NCBI RefSeq assembly: GCF_020782235.1
Contig: NZ_JAJGNO010000007.1
Location: 62,001-126,000 of the forward strand
Length of the DNA: 64,000 bases
Source: Sphingobium naphthae
GTDB taxonomy: Bacteria > Pseudomonadota > Alphaproteobacteria > Sphingomonadales > Sphingomonadaceae
Direction: 5' to 3'
The notes beneath the pieces were generated by a model. The model saw nothing but the letters and a program-made list of their open reading frames with translations. It was not told the origin of the DNA and did not search any database. Position numbers and translations under genes: made by a program. This document shows, piece by piece, positions 26,760 through 35,724 of this stretch; the first letter of the stretch is position 1, and each line of letters begins with the position of its first letter.

Positions 26760-28828
26760 CAGGCGGCCTCCTCATCGGTCGGGCGTTGCCGCGCCGGCGT
26801 GGCGAGCGGCAGGCGCAGCGTGAAGCGGCTGCCGGCGCCGGGCTTGCTCTCCACCTCGATCCGCCCGCCCATCGCCTGGGCCAGCGTCCGCGCTTCATAG
26901 GCGCCCAGGCCAAAGCCGCCGGCCTTGCTGGAGGAAAAGGGCTTGAACAGCTCGCGCCGGATGAATTCGGCGCTCATGCCGCGCCCTTGGTCGACGATCT
27001 CCACCACCGCCTCCTGCCCCTGCGCCGACAGGCGCAGCATGACCGGGCTGCCGGCCGGGCTGGCGTCGATGGCGTTCTGCACCAGATGGACCAGTATCTG
27101 CTCGGTGCGCGCGGGATCGGCGAGCACCGGCGGCGCATCGCCCGCGACCGTCACGGGATGCTGGCGCGCGCGCATCTGCGCCACCTGCGCCAGCAGCGGG
27201 AGCAGCGGCATCGGCCGCGGCTCTTCCGCCCGGCCCTTGTTATGCTGCGACAGGCGCGCCAGCATCTCGTTCATCCTGCCCACCGATTCCTTCAGCGTCA
27301 GCACCATGTCGGCCCGGAAATCGGGATTGTCGGCATGACGCTCGGCATTGTGCGCCAGCAGCGACAACTGGCTGACCAGATTCTTGACGTCATGCATGAT
27401 GAAGGCGAAGCGGCGGTTGAACTCGTCGAAACGCTGCGCGTCGGCCAGCGCCTGCTGGCCCTGCGCCTCGCTGATATGGCTGGCGGCCTGCCGCCCGGCG
27501 GCGCGCAGCATGTCGAAATCCTCCCAATCGAGCCGCCGGTCGATCGGCGGACGCGCCAGCAGGATTGCGCCGATCAGCCGGCCATAATGGATCAGCGGCG
27601 CCAGCACCCAGGCATGGCGGTCATCGGTCACCCAGTCGGGCAGCGCCTCCGCCTCGCCGGCCTTGCCCAGGTCGATGATCCATCCCTGCTCCAGCCGCGC
27701 CGCGACCGCGCCCGACAGCGTGGCCGCTTCCGGCAACTCGCCCGGCCAGCTCCATTGCGTCTCGAACGCCAGGCCGCCGGCATCGTCGCGCAGCAGCAGG
27801 ATCGCGCCGGGCGACTGCGTGATGTCCGCCACGGCCTTTGCGACGCGCTGGCCCAAGGGTGCGGGCGCCTCGCCCGGCCGGCCGATGGTCTCGCCAAAGC
27901 GCATCCATTCGGTGCGATAATCGTAGCGATGCTGGAAGAAATGCTTGGCGACCTGCACGCGCCACAGCGCCTGCAGGCGGGGTGATGGCAACAGCACCAG
28001 CGCCGACACTGCTGCGAAGAACACCGCGCCGATCTCGATCACCCGCGCATAGGGGCCGGCGATCATCTCGATCAGCACCGCCACCGCCACGATCAGCACG
28101 ACGTAAAGGGCGATGGCAAAGGCCGACAGCGATTGCACCGTCAGCGTCCGCGACAGCTGGACTCGCCCGCCCAGATCCCGGCGCAGGCCGATCGCGATCA
28201 CGCCGGCCAGCACCGCCATCAGCAGCCCGCGCAGGGCATAGAGGGCGGTCACGCGGGGCGGCGCGAAATAGCCGATCAGATAGAGCGTGAAATCATAGGT
28301 CCACATCGCCGCCAGCGCGCCCAGCAACAGCGCGACCCGGTCCCGCTCGCGCGCGGGCCAGGCGGTGTAGAGCTGATGCACCAGCAGCAGGCAGCCGATC
28401 GCCGTCATCATCCGCAGGATCAGCGTGCTGGTGATCAGCGCAGCCTGCACGTCGCGCGACAGCGTCAGCTGTCGCCAGCCCAAATCCGCGACCGTCTGGA
28501 TCAGGATCAGCACCGCGACCGCGGCATAGACCGCGACGACCGCGCCGATCGTCCCCTGCCGCCCCGCCGACGCGCGCCGCAGCATCACGAACATCGCCAG
28601 CAGCCAGGCCGCATTGCGAATGCTTTCGCCCAGCCCCGACAGCGGCTTGGACACGCCGCCGAACGATACATAGAGCGCCCAGGCAGACGTCAGCAGCAGC
28701 GCGGCGGACAAGGTGCGCAGTTCGGCCGCCTCCTGCCGCCGTCGCAGCAGGAATATGCCCAGCGCCGCGAACAGCACCGCCGCCAGCGCATGGCCCCAAT
28801 CGCCGATGAATTGCAGCAAGACGGACAT
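26759..28828 (-). CDS. prsK: PrsK sensor histidine kinase of the PEP-CTERM/EPS system
   Basis: A 689-residue membrane kinase. Residues 1-285 hold about eight to nine transmembrane helices, residues 315-455 a GAF-like domain (QSPGAILLLRDDAGG), followed by the H-box FAFIMHDVKNLVSQ with His479 and an ATPase domain with HLVQNAIDAS (Asn585), VDQGRGMS and FSSSKAGGFGLGAYEA. All kinase motifs are intact. The IMHDVKN form of the H-box and the long polytopic input domain are characteristic of PrsK. It is translationally coupled to prsR. The signal sensed is unknown. No exosortase or PEP-CTERM substrate gene is inside the window. Confidence 0.9.
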   Translation of the reverse strand: MSVLLQFIGDWGHALAAVLFAALGIFLLRRRQEAAELRTLSAALLLTSAWALYVSFGGVSKPLSGLGESIRNAAWLLAMFVMLRRASAGRQGTIGAVVAVYAAVAVLILIQTVADLGWRQLTLSRDVQAALITSTLILRMMTAIGCLLLVHQLYTAWPARERDRVALLLGALAAMWTYDFTLYLIGYFAPPRVTALYALRGLLMAVLAGVIAIGLRRDLGGRVQLSRTLTVQSLSAFAIALYVVLIVAVAVLIEMIAGPYARVIEIGAVFFAAVSALVLLPSPRLQALWRVQVAKHFFQHRYDYRTEWMRFGETIGRPGEAPAPLGQRVAKAVADITQSPGAILLLRDDAGGLAFETQWSWPGELPEAATLSGAVAARLEQGWIIDLGKAGEAEALPDWVTDDRHAWVLAPLIHYGRLIGAILLARPPIDRRLDWEDFDMLRAAGRQAASHISEAQGQQALADAQRFDEFNRRFAFIMHDVKNLVSQLSLLAHNAERHADNPDFRADMVLTLKESVGRMNEMLARLSQHNKGRAEEPRPMPLLPLLAQVAQMRARQHPVTVAGDAPPVLADPARTEQILVHLVQNAIDASPAGSPVMLRLSAQGQEAVVEIVDQGRGMSAEFIRRELFKPFSSSKAGGFGLGAYEARTLAQAMGGRIEVESKPGAGSRFTLRLPLATPARQRPTDEEAA

Positions 28829-28839
28829 GGCCCCGCCCT

Positions 28840-30228
28840 TCAGCGCGCGCCGTCGGGCCAGAGAACGACCCGCACCGTCTGCAGCAGGATCAGCAGGTCC
28901 AGGAAGGGCGTGTAATTCTTGGCGTAGTAGAGATCATATTCCAGCTTGTGCCGGGCATCCTCGATCGACGCGCCATAGGGATAGTTGATCTGCGCCCAGC
29001 CGGTGATGCCGGGCTTCACCATGTGCCGTTCGGCATAATAGCGCAGATGCTGTTCCAGATCCTCGACGAACTGGCGGCGCTCGGGCCGGGGCCCGACGAA
29101 GCTCATCTCGCCCTTCAGCACGGTCCAGGTCTGCGGCAATTCGTCGATGCGCAGCTTGCGCAGCCAATAGCCCAGGCGCGTGATGCGCGGATCGTCCTTT
29201 TCCGCCCAGACCGCCTGCCCCGCCACTTCGGCATCCTGCCGCATGGTGCGCAGCTTCACGATCCAGAATTCCTGGCCATATAGCCCCACGCGCTGCTGGC
29301 GGTAGAAGGCCGGCCCCTTGCTGTCGAGCTTCACCGCGACCGCGCCCAGGATGATGATCGGGCCGGTCAGGATCAGCAGGATCAGGCTGGCGACGATATC
29401 GAATAGGCGCTTGGCGATGCTGGACAGGCGGCGGCCAGCGGAAAAGCCGTCGGAAAAGATCAGCCAACTGGGATTGACGCTGGCCAGGTCGACGCGGCCG
29501 GTTTCGCGCTCCAGGAAGCTTGACAGGTCGTTGACATGCACGCCGGTCGTCTTGATGCGCAGCAGGTCCGCCATCGGGACGGCGTTGCGCCGCTCCTCCA
29601 GCGCCAGCACCACCTCGCTCGCGTTGAGGCGCACGACGAAATCGGCCAGATTGTAGACGGCGTTGCGGTTGATCGCTTCGGCGATCACCTGCTCGCCATC
29701 GTTCATGGCGATATAGCCGACCACCAGGAATCCCGATCCGCGGCGGCGCTCCAGCTCGCGAATGCGGTTGGCGCGATTGCCCGCGCCCAGCACGACGAGC
29801 CGGCGCTTGAACGCCTCCCCGCCCAGCATCGACCCCAGCAGCAAGCGTATGAGCAGCAGCACCGCGACCGCCAGCCCCATGGCGTAGAGCGAATTGGAGC
29901 GCCACAGCGTGATGCCGGGCATCAGGAAATAGAGGACCGACAGGAAAATGACGCCCAGCGACACCGCCACCAGCAGCCGCGCCAGCGCGAAACGGATCGA
30001 CTGGAGCGATTCGGGGCCATAGACGCCCACCGCGATCATCGCGGTCTGGATCGACAGCGCGAAGCTCAACAGCGGCGCCAGGCGCGATGTCACCGGCTCC
30101 ACATCCATGCCGATCTGATGGGCGCGCAGCACCCATCCGCCCTCGGCCGCCGCCATCAGGAGCAGGAAGTCCAGCAGCCCCAGCAGCAGCACCGCGTGCG
30201 GCACATAATGTTTGAACAGCCTGATCAT
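28840..30228 (-). CDS. Polyprenyl-phosphate sugar transferase of the XrtA/PEP-CTERM type (TIGR03013-like)
   Basis: A 462-residue initiating glycosyl-1-phosphate transferase from the ATG at 30228 (AAGG seven nt upstream). It has five N-terminal membrane helices (to about residue 140), a nucleotide-binding-like middle domain (LVVLGAGNRANRIREL), another membrane helix, then a bacterial sugar transferase domain with KRLFDIVAS, FYRQQRVGLYGQEF, KLRTMRQDAE, KLRIDELPQ and MSFVGPRPERRQF. It would load the first sugar onto undecaprenyl phosphate for exopolysaccharide assembly. It is 11 bp upstream of prsK and likely in one operon with prsK-prsR-prsT. Confidence 0.92.
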   Translation of the reverse strand: MIRLFKHYVPHAVLLLGLLDFLLLMAAAEGGWVLRAHQIGMDVEPVTSRLAPLLSFALSIQTAMIAVGVYGPESLQSIRFALARLLVAVSLGVIFLSVLYFLMPGITLWRSNSLYAMGLAVAVLLLIRLLLGSMLGGEAFKRRLVVLGAGNRANRIRELERRRGSGFLVVGYIAMNDGEQVIAEAINRNAVYNLADFVVRLNASEVVLALEERRNAVPMADLLRIKTTGVHVNDLSSFLERETGRVDLASVNPSWLIFSDGFSAGRRLSSIAKRLFDIVASLILLILTGPIIILGAVAVKLDSKGPAFYRQQRVGLYGQEFWIVKLRTMRQDAEVAGQAVWAEKDDPRITRLGYWLRKLRIDELPQTWTVLKGEMSFVGPRPERRQFVEDLEQHLRYYAERHMVKPGITGWAQINYPYGASIEDARHKLEYDLYYAKNYTPFLDLLILLQTVRVVLWPDGAR

Positions 30229-30381
30229 CGTTGCGCCTTGTCCAGCCATCGCCAACAGCGGCCTGGCCCGTCGGACGCTCCTTACACCCTTTGTAAGAAA
30301 ATCCGACGCTTGGGAAAGGCTTGCACCAAAATCACCAAAAAATGCTGAATCGCGCGCAAACGCGCTTGCGCGCCGCCTTCG

Positions 30382-30621
30382 TCAGCGAGTCCGCTCCAGG
30401 TCATCGGCGGCGTTGCGCGCGGCGTCGCCCATCGCCTGCACCGCATTGTCCGCGGACGCGGCGGCGTCGGTGACGGCATCGGCCTGCCGGTCCTGCCGCC
30501 GTTCATTGGTCAAATAGAAGAAACTGATCGCCAGGATCAGCGCAATGGCGACGAGCGCCAGGATGACGCCACTATTGGATTGCGGCGGTTCTGGCGGGGA
30601 CGGTGACGGCGGATCGCGCAT
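30382..30621 (-). CDS. Small single-span membrane protein downstream of ecfG
   Basis: A 79-residue protein: a Pro-rich cytoplasmic start (MRDPPSPSPPEPPQSNSG), one transmembrane helix (VILALVAIALILAISFFYL) and an Ala/Asp-rich, probably helical tail (DAAASADNAVQAMGDAARNAADDL). CAGGAGAGAGA precedes the ATG. It begins 49 bp after the ecfG stop on the same strand, so cotranscription with ecfG is likely. The tail resembles short amphipathic helices found in stress-induced envelope proteins. No named family was recognised. Confidence 0.75.
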   Translation of the reverse strand: MRDPPSPSPPEPPQSNSGVILALVAIALILAISFFYLTNERRQDRQADAVTDAAASADNAVQAMGDAARNAADDLERTR

Positions 30622-30670
30622 ATTCTCTCTCCTGCACGGAGAAGCACGCGATCCGGCCCAGCAGACGGGG

Positions 30671-31306
30671 TCAGTCCCCGGTGCCGCGTCCCTCGCCGCC
30701 GCGGCTCAGCCGATCGACATCATCCATGATCTCGTCGAGCACGGCGCTGTCGGTCGTTTCCTGGGTGCGGCGGGATGGCAGGTCGCCATTCTCCAAAATC
30801 TGTTCCAGCGCGGCGCGGCCGCGTGCGACGCGACTCTTGATCGTGCCGACGGCAACGCCGCAGATTTCCGCCGCTTCTTCATAGGCAAAGCCGCCCGCGC
30901 CCACCAGGATCAGCGCTTCGCGCTGCGGCTGGGGCAGCTGAAGCAGGGCCCGCTGCATGTCGCTCAGCTCCACATGCTTGTCCTGCCCGGCCGGCGCAGC
31001 CAGGATGCGATCGGCGGTCAGGTCGTCCCAGTCGCCGCGGAAGCGCGACCGGCGCATCTGCGAGAGATAATGGTTGCGCAGGATGATGAAGGTCCAGGCG
31101 CGCATGTTGGTGCCGGCCTGGAAACGGGCGCGGGCGGCCCACGCCTTCAGCAGCGTTTCCTGCACCAGATCGTCGGCCACGTCGCGATTGCCCGACAGCG
31201 ATCGCCCGAAGGCGCGCAGATGCGGAATGACCGCAGCCAGTTCCCGCTTGAAATCCGTATCCGACAGCGCAGCCCGCTCTTCCGATCCGGCAATTTCCTC
31301 ATTCAT
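30671..31306 (-). CDS. ecfG: General stress response sigma factor EcfG
   Basis: An ECF15-type sigma factor of 211 residues from the ATG at 31306, chosen because AGGGGG lies 8 nt upstream; in-frame ATGs at 31354 and 31366 would add 16-20 residues without a good ribosome site. Sigma region 2 spans FKRELAAVIPHLRAFGRSL to NHYLSQMRR (with DDLVQETLLKAW), and region 4 spans LLQLPQPQREALILVGAGGF to GTIKSRVARGRAALE. It directs RNA polymerase to GGAAC-N16/17-GTT promoters and is held by NepR until PhyR is phosphorylated. A GGAAC-N17-GTT site lies about 280 bp upstream, before a 43-residue gene, so autoregulation is likely. Confidence 0.93.
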   Translation of the reverse strand: MNEEIAGSEERAALSDTDFKRELAAVIPHLRAFGRSLSGNRDVADDLVQETLLKAWAARARFQAGTNMRAWTFIILRNHYLSQMRRSRFRGDWDDLTADRILAAPAGQDKHVELSDMQRALLQLPQPQREALILVGAGGFAYEEAAEICGVAVGTIKSRVARGRAALEQILENGDLPSRRTQETTDSAVLDEIMDDVDRLSRGGEGRGTGD

Positions 31307-31422
31307 GGGAACGACCCCCTTGCTGGCCGCCGCTCCTGTCGCCTGAACCGACATCGTCAAAGCCATAATGCGCCCATATCCTAACTTCTAAGTCTCTCAA
31401 GCCCAATCGCAAACCGATGTCG

Positions 31423-31554
31423 TTACATCCACAGGACCAGCAACATCACGATCACGGCCAGCGCCAGCGATATGCCGAGCACATAGCGCACGACATTTTC
31501 GGTCGAACCGCCGCGCGCCTTGTCCGTCGCGACATGTTTTTCCTGATCGACCAT
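31423..31554 (-). CDS. 43-residue single-span membrane protein in the ecfG operon
   Basis: A short open frame of 43 codons plus stop between phyR and ecfG. The product begins MVDQEKHVATDKARGGSTEN and ends with one transmembrane helix (VRYVLGISLALAVIVMLLVL) and WM at the C terminus. GGGAGAGAGATC directly precedes the ATG, and a sigma-EcfG promoter with perfect spacing ends 30 nt upstream. A charged cytoplasmic N terminus with a C-terminal anchor suggests a tail-anchored regulator or envelope stress peptide. No family was recognised. Promoter, ribosome site and helix together make it a convincing gene despite its size. Confidence 0.72.
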   Translation of the reverse strand: MVDQEKHVATDKARGGSTENVVRYVLGISLALAVIVMLLVLWM

Positions 31555-31583
31555 GATCTCTCTCCCGATCGTTACGCTTCATT

Positions 31584-31608
31584 AACGCGACGTTCGACCG
31601 GGAGTTCC
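31584..31608 (-). promoter_or_regulatory. Candidate sigma-EcfG promoter upstream of the 43-residue gene and ecfG
   Basis: On the minus strand GGAAC (31608-31604), a 17-nt spacer and GTTAA (GTT at 31586-31584). The -10 element ends 30 nt before the small gene's ATG, giving a leader of roughly 20 nt. It points to autoregulation of ecfG. Confidence 0.85.
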
Positions 31609-31643
31609 GTTGCCATGTAAAGGAAGGCGCAAGCCTGTAGCGA

Positions 31644-32435
31644 TCAGGCCGGCGCGGTCGCCTGATCGAAGAACAGCGCCTGCGAAATCGCCGCCTTGAC
31701 GGTCGAACGCTGGAACGGCTTGGTGATGAGGAAGGTCGGTTCGGGCCGCTCGCCGGTCAGCAGCCGCTCGGGGAAGGCGGTGATGAAGATCACGGGCACG
31801 GAAATTTCGGACAGGATGTCCTTCACCGCATCGATGCCGCTCGAATCGTCGGCCAGCTGGATGTCGGCCAGCACCAGGCCGGGCCGCTCGGCCATGGCTT
31901 CGCGCACTGCATCCTCGCGCGTCACCGCAATCGCGGTCACTTCATGGCCCAGGTCGCGCACGATCGTCTCGATGTCCATCGCGATGATCGGCTCGTCCTC
32001 GATGATGAGCACCTTGGCGCGGGTCTGCGCCTCGATCTCGGTCAGCGCTTCCTCGACCAGCGCTTCGACATCGGACGCATCCATGCCGATCAGATAGGCG
32101 ACGTCGTCGACGGTGAAGCCTTCCAGCGCGGTCAGCAGCAGCGCCTGGCGCGGCAGCGGGGTCAGCCGCGCGAGCCGGGCCTGCGCGATGGCTTCGTGGC
32201 CATCGCCGCCGGCGAAGGGCTCATCCTCCAGGTGCGAGGAAGACCAGATGGCGTGGAAGGTGCGATACAGGCCCAGGCGCGGATCGACATCGGACGGAAA
32301 TTCCTCGGGCGCGGCGACGATCGCTTCCAGCGTGGCGCGCACATAGGCGTCGCCATGCGTCTGGCTGCCGGTCAGCGCGCGTGCATAGCGACGCAGAAAC
32401 GGAAGATGGGGGTGCAGTTTCTGTCCAAGCGACAT
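31644..32435 (-). CDS. phyR: PhyR, sigma-factor mimic response regulator of the general stress response
   Basis: 263 residues from the ATG at 32435, preceded by GGGAGAAG. Residues 1-130 mimic an EcfG-type sigma factor (MSLGQKLHPHLPFLRRYARA and LTPLPRQALLLTALEGFT), and residues 140-260 form a receiver domain with VLIIEDEPIIAMD, the phospho-acceptor Asp191 in LVLADIQL and Lys239 in LITKPFQ. When phosphorylated it binds NepR and releases EcfG. It is divergent from nepR across a 312-bp region and is followed on the same strand by the 43-residue gene and ecfG. The match is unambiguous. Confidence 0.96.
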   Translation of the reverse strand: MSLGQKLHPHLPFLRRYARALTGSQTHGDAYVRATLEAIVAAPEEFPSDVDPRLGLYRTFHAIWSSSHLEDEPFAGGDGHEAIAQARLARLTPLPRQALLLTALEGFTVDDVAYLIGMDASDVEALVEEALTEIEAQTRAKVLIIEDEPIIAMDIETIVRDLGHEVTAIAVTREDAVREAMAERPGLVLADIQLADDSSGIDAVKDILSEISVPVIFITAFPERLLTGERPEPTFLITKPFQRSTVKAAISQALFFDQATAPA

Positions 32436-32747
32436 CGTCAATTCTTCTCCCTGCCCGAAATCAGGCGTCGTGAACCCGGCCACGAAAGGCGATCGGAAGG
32501 GAGGATGGAATGTCCATGCCGCATTGGCAAGCCCGCCCCCTCTTCATCATGCCAAAACCGGCAGCGTCAAAAAAACGCCTTACGGTCCGGAACCATCGAC
32601 ACGCCAATTTGTTTCGCAGCCATATGGTTTTTTCGACGATATCGCGATTTTCGCTTTGGTAGGGCGGGACGACGAATTGACGTGCCGCTTCTTTCCCGCA
32701 AATACGGGCGGACTGGCGTGACAGAGATTGCTTCAGAGGGGCAGATT
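32436..32747. other. Divergent intergenic region between phyR and nepR
   Basis: 312 bases without a convincing gene. It holds the phyR ribosome site, a + strand sigma-EcfG promoter (32589-32613) for nepR, and an AT-richer stretch (about 32560-32660) unlike the GC-rich surroundings. I saw no GGAAC-type promoter directed towards phyR, so phyR is probably driven by another sigma factor. Open frames crossing it are shadows without ribosome sites. Confidence 0.7.
32589..32613 (+). promoter_or_regulatory. Candidate sigma-EcfG promoter upstream of nepR
   Basis: GGAAC (32589-32593), 17 nt, then GTTTC (GTT at 32611-32613). It lies 135 nt before the chosen nepR start, implying a leader of about 125 nt. 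Spacing is identical to the other two sites in the window. Confidence 0.83.
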
Positions 32748-32945
32748 TTGGTTTCTTCAACGACGGAACAACGGTCGGCCGGCACCAGCGATGATGGGAC
32801 CGGCGCGCCTTCTCCCAAAAAGGGACGTGGCGGCGGCCGGAAGGAACAGAATCAAGTCTCCCAAGCCTTGCGCACCGTCTATCAGCGCGCCGTTGACGAA
32901 GATATTCCTTCCGAAATGCTGGATTTGCTGAGCAAATTGGACTGA
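32748..32945 (+). CDS. nepR: NepR anti-sigma factor
   Basis: A 65-residue NepR-type anti-sigma factor. The conserved core at the C terminus, SQALRTVYQRAVDEDIPSEM followed by LDLLSKLD, matches the two-helix NepR pattern (LRxxY...P..hhdLLxxL); the N terminus is a disordered Ser/Lys/Gly-rich tail. No ATG fits. A TTG at 32748 is chosen because AGAGGGG lies six nt upstream; a GTG at 32718 in the same frame would add ten residues. It binds EcfG, and phosphorylated PhyR titrates it. It is 7 bp upstream of a sensor-kinase-like gene and behind a sigma-EcfG promoter. Confidence 0.88.
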   Translation: MVSSTTEQRSAGTSDDGTGAPSPKKGRGGGRKEQNQVSQALRTVYQRAVDEDIPSEMLDLLSKLD

Positions 32946-32952
32946 CTGCGTC

Positions 32953-34542
32953 ATGATCGGGGGCAGCCATCCTCCGGCAGCCCAATCGCTGACCGCTTTC
33001 CTATTCCGCTTCTTCGGCTCGACCGGCGTCAAGATGTTCCTCATCCTGACGCTGGCGTTGCTGCCGCTCGGGCTGATCGCGCTCGTCGCCTCGCTTCAGG
33101 CGATCGAAACCGCCGACCTGGAAAAGGAAGCGCTGCTGCGAGTCGCCGTCAGCCAGAGCGCGCGCAAGCTGACCGCTGATCTGGAATCCGACCGCACCGC
33201 CCTGCAGCTCACCGTCAACAATCTGGCGGCCACGCCGTCGGACACCAGCATTTGCGACCGGCTGAACCTGTTCCTCGCCAAGAATGACCGCGACGGCGGC
33301 CGCTATGCGATCTACGACCGGGCGGGCCGCACCCTGTGCGCGTCCCATCCCGATCTCGCGCCGATCGTGCCGTCGCAGGAGCGCTTCGGCGGACCCACGG
33401 CGCAGCTGCTGGACGGCGCGCCCTATCTGCTGACCCGGGTGCGCAGTCGCGACGACCGTCTGGTGGGGCTCATCTATTATTCGCGCGCCCATCTGGAAAG
33501 CGCCGCCGATCCCGCGACCGCCCTGCAGAATCGCCGGCTCAGCCTGCATGAAGGGCATCGGCGGCTGAACCTCAGCCCCGCGCGCCCCTTTCCCGCCGGC
33601 GCGGTGGGCCTCACCAGCCTCTCCGCCCCGCTCGAACCGCCTAATATCGTGCTCACCATGACCGTGCGCGATCCGCCCGAGACGCTGGCGCGCACCTTGT
33701 CGCTGTTCCTGCCGCTGGTCATGTGGTTCGCCGCCGCCGCGATCGGCTGGTTCGTGGTCAACCGTCTGCTCATCCGCCCGCTGGTGCTGCTGCGCCGCAC
33801 CGTCGCGGCCTATCATCCCGGCGAGGTGCTGGAGCCGATGCGCCGGGTGCGGACCCCCGCGCGCGAGATCATCGCGCTTGGCGAAACCTTTCGCGAGATC
33901 AGCGAGGATGTCGCCACCCATGAAGCGGAAATGGCCGAGGGCCTGGAAACCCAGCGCAAGCTGACGCGCGAGGTGCATCACCGGGTCAAGAACAACCTGC
34001 AGATCATCGCCAGCCTCATCAACCTTCATGCCCGCTCGGCGCATGAACCCGAGGCGGTGGAGGCCTATGCCTCGATCCAGCGCCGCGTCGACGCGCTCTC
34101 CGTCGTTCACCGCAATCATTTCGCCGAGCTGGAGGAAAATCGCGGCGTCGGCGTGCGCGCGCTGATCAGCGAATTGTCCGCCAGCCTGCGCGGCACCGCG
34201 CCAGCCGAAGCGCGCCGCTTCGGTATCCAGATCGACAGCGACGACCTGCATATCAGTCAGGATGTCGCCGTGCCGATCGCCTTCCTCACGACCGAGCTGG
34301 TGGAGCTGGCGATGCGCCTCGACCCGCAGGGGCGCATGCGCATCTCGGTGCAGTGGCAGCAGGATGATCGCGCGCTGCTGGCGATCCAGTCGTCCGGGCT
34401 GCGGGAGTCGCCGACCATGAGCGCCTATCTGGACGATCGCTACGGCCGGGTGCTGACGGGTCTGTCGCGCCAGTTGCGCGCGCCGCTCGACCATGATGGC
34501 GAGGCGGGCCGCTACGCCATCGCCATTACCATCCTGCCCTGA
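32953..34542 (+). CDS. phyP: Membrane HisKA_2-type sensor with a degenerate ATPase domain, PhyP-like
   Basis: A 529-residue protein: transmembrane helix at about 27-50, periplasmic sensor region to about 250, second helix at about 252-275, HAMP-like linker, then a HisKA_2 dimerisation domain with REVHHRVKNNLQ (His342/343). The expected ATP-binding domain is eroded. The N-box position reads TTELVELAMRLD without Asn, the G1 position reads SSGLRESP without the D-x-G motif, and no GLGL is seen. It is cotranscribed with nepR. In Sphingomonas the PhyP protein of this locus is known as a phosphatase of PhyR, which would fit a domain that cannot bind ATP. Kinase activity is unlikely. Confidence 0.78.
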   Translation: MIGGSHPPAAQSLTAFLFRFFGSTGVKMFLILTLALLPLGLIALVASLQAIETADLEKEALLRVAVSQSARKLTADLESDRTALQLTVNNLAATPSDTSICDRLNLFLAKNDRDGGRYAIYDRAGRTLCASHPDLAPIVPSQERFGGPTAQLLDGAPYLLTRVRSRDDRLVGLIYYSRAHLESAADPATALQNRRLSLHEGHRRLNLSPARPFPAGAVGLTSLSAPLEPPNIVLTMTVRDPPETLARTLSLFLPLVMWFAAAAIGWFVVNRLLIRPLVLLRRTVAAYHPGEVLEPMRRVRTPAREIIALGETFREISEDVATHEAEMAEGLETQRKLTREVHHRVKNNLQIIASLINLHARSAHEPEAVEAYASIQRRVDALSVVHRNHFAELEENRGVGVRALISELSASLRGTAPAEARRFGIQIDSDDLHISQDVAVPIAFLTTELVELAMRLDPQGRMRISVQWQQDDRALLAIQSSGLRESPTMSAYLDDRYGRVLTGLSRQLRAPLDHDGEAGRYAIAITILP

Positions 34543-34545
34543 CGA

Positions 34546-35724
<1,179 letters not shown>

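Noticed and set aside
23363..30621. Exosortase (XrtA) gene or PEP-CTERM substrate next to the Prs genes
   Set aside because: No open frame in the window shows an exosortase membrane pattern or a C-terminal PEP motif followed by a helix and basic tail; these must lie elsewhere if present.
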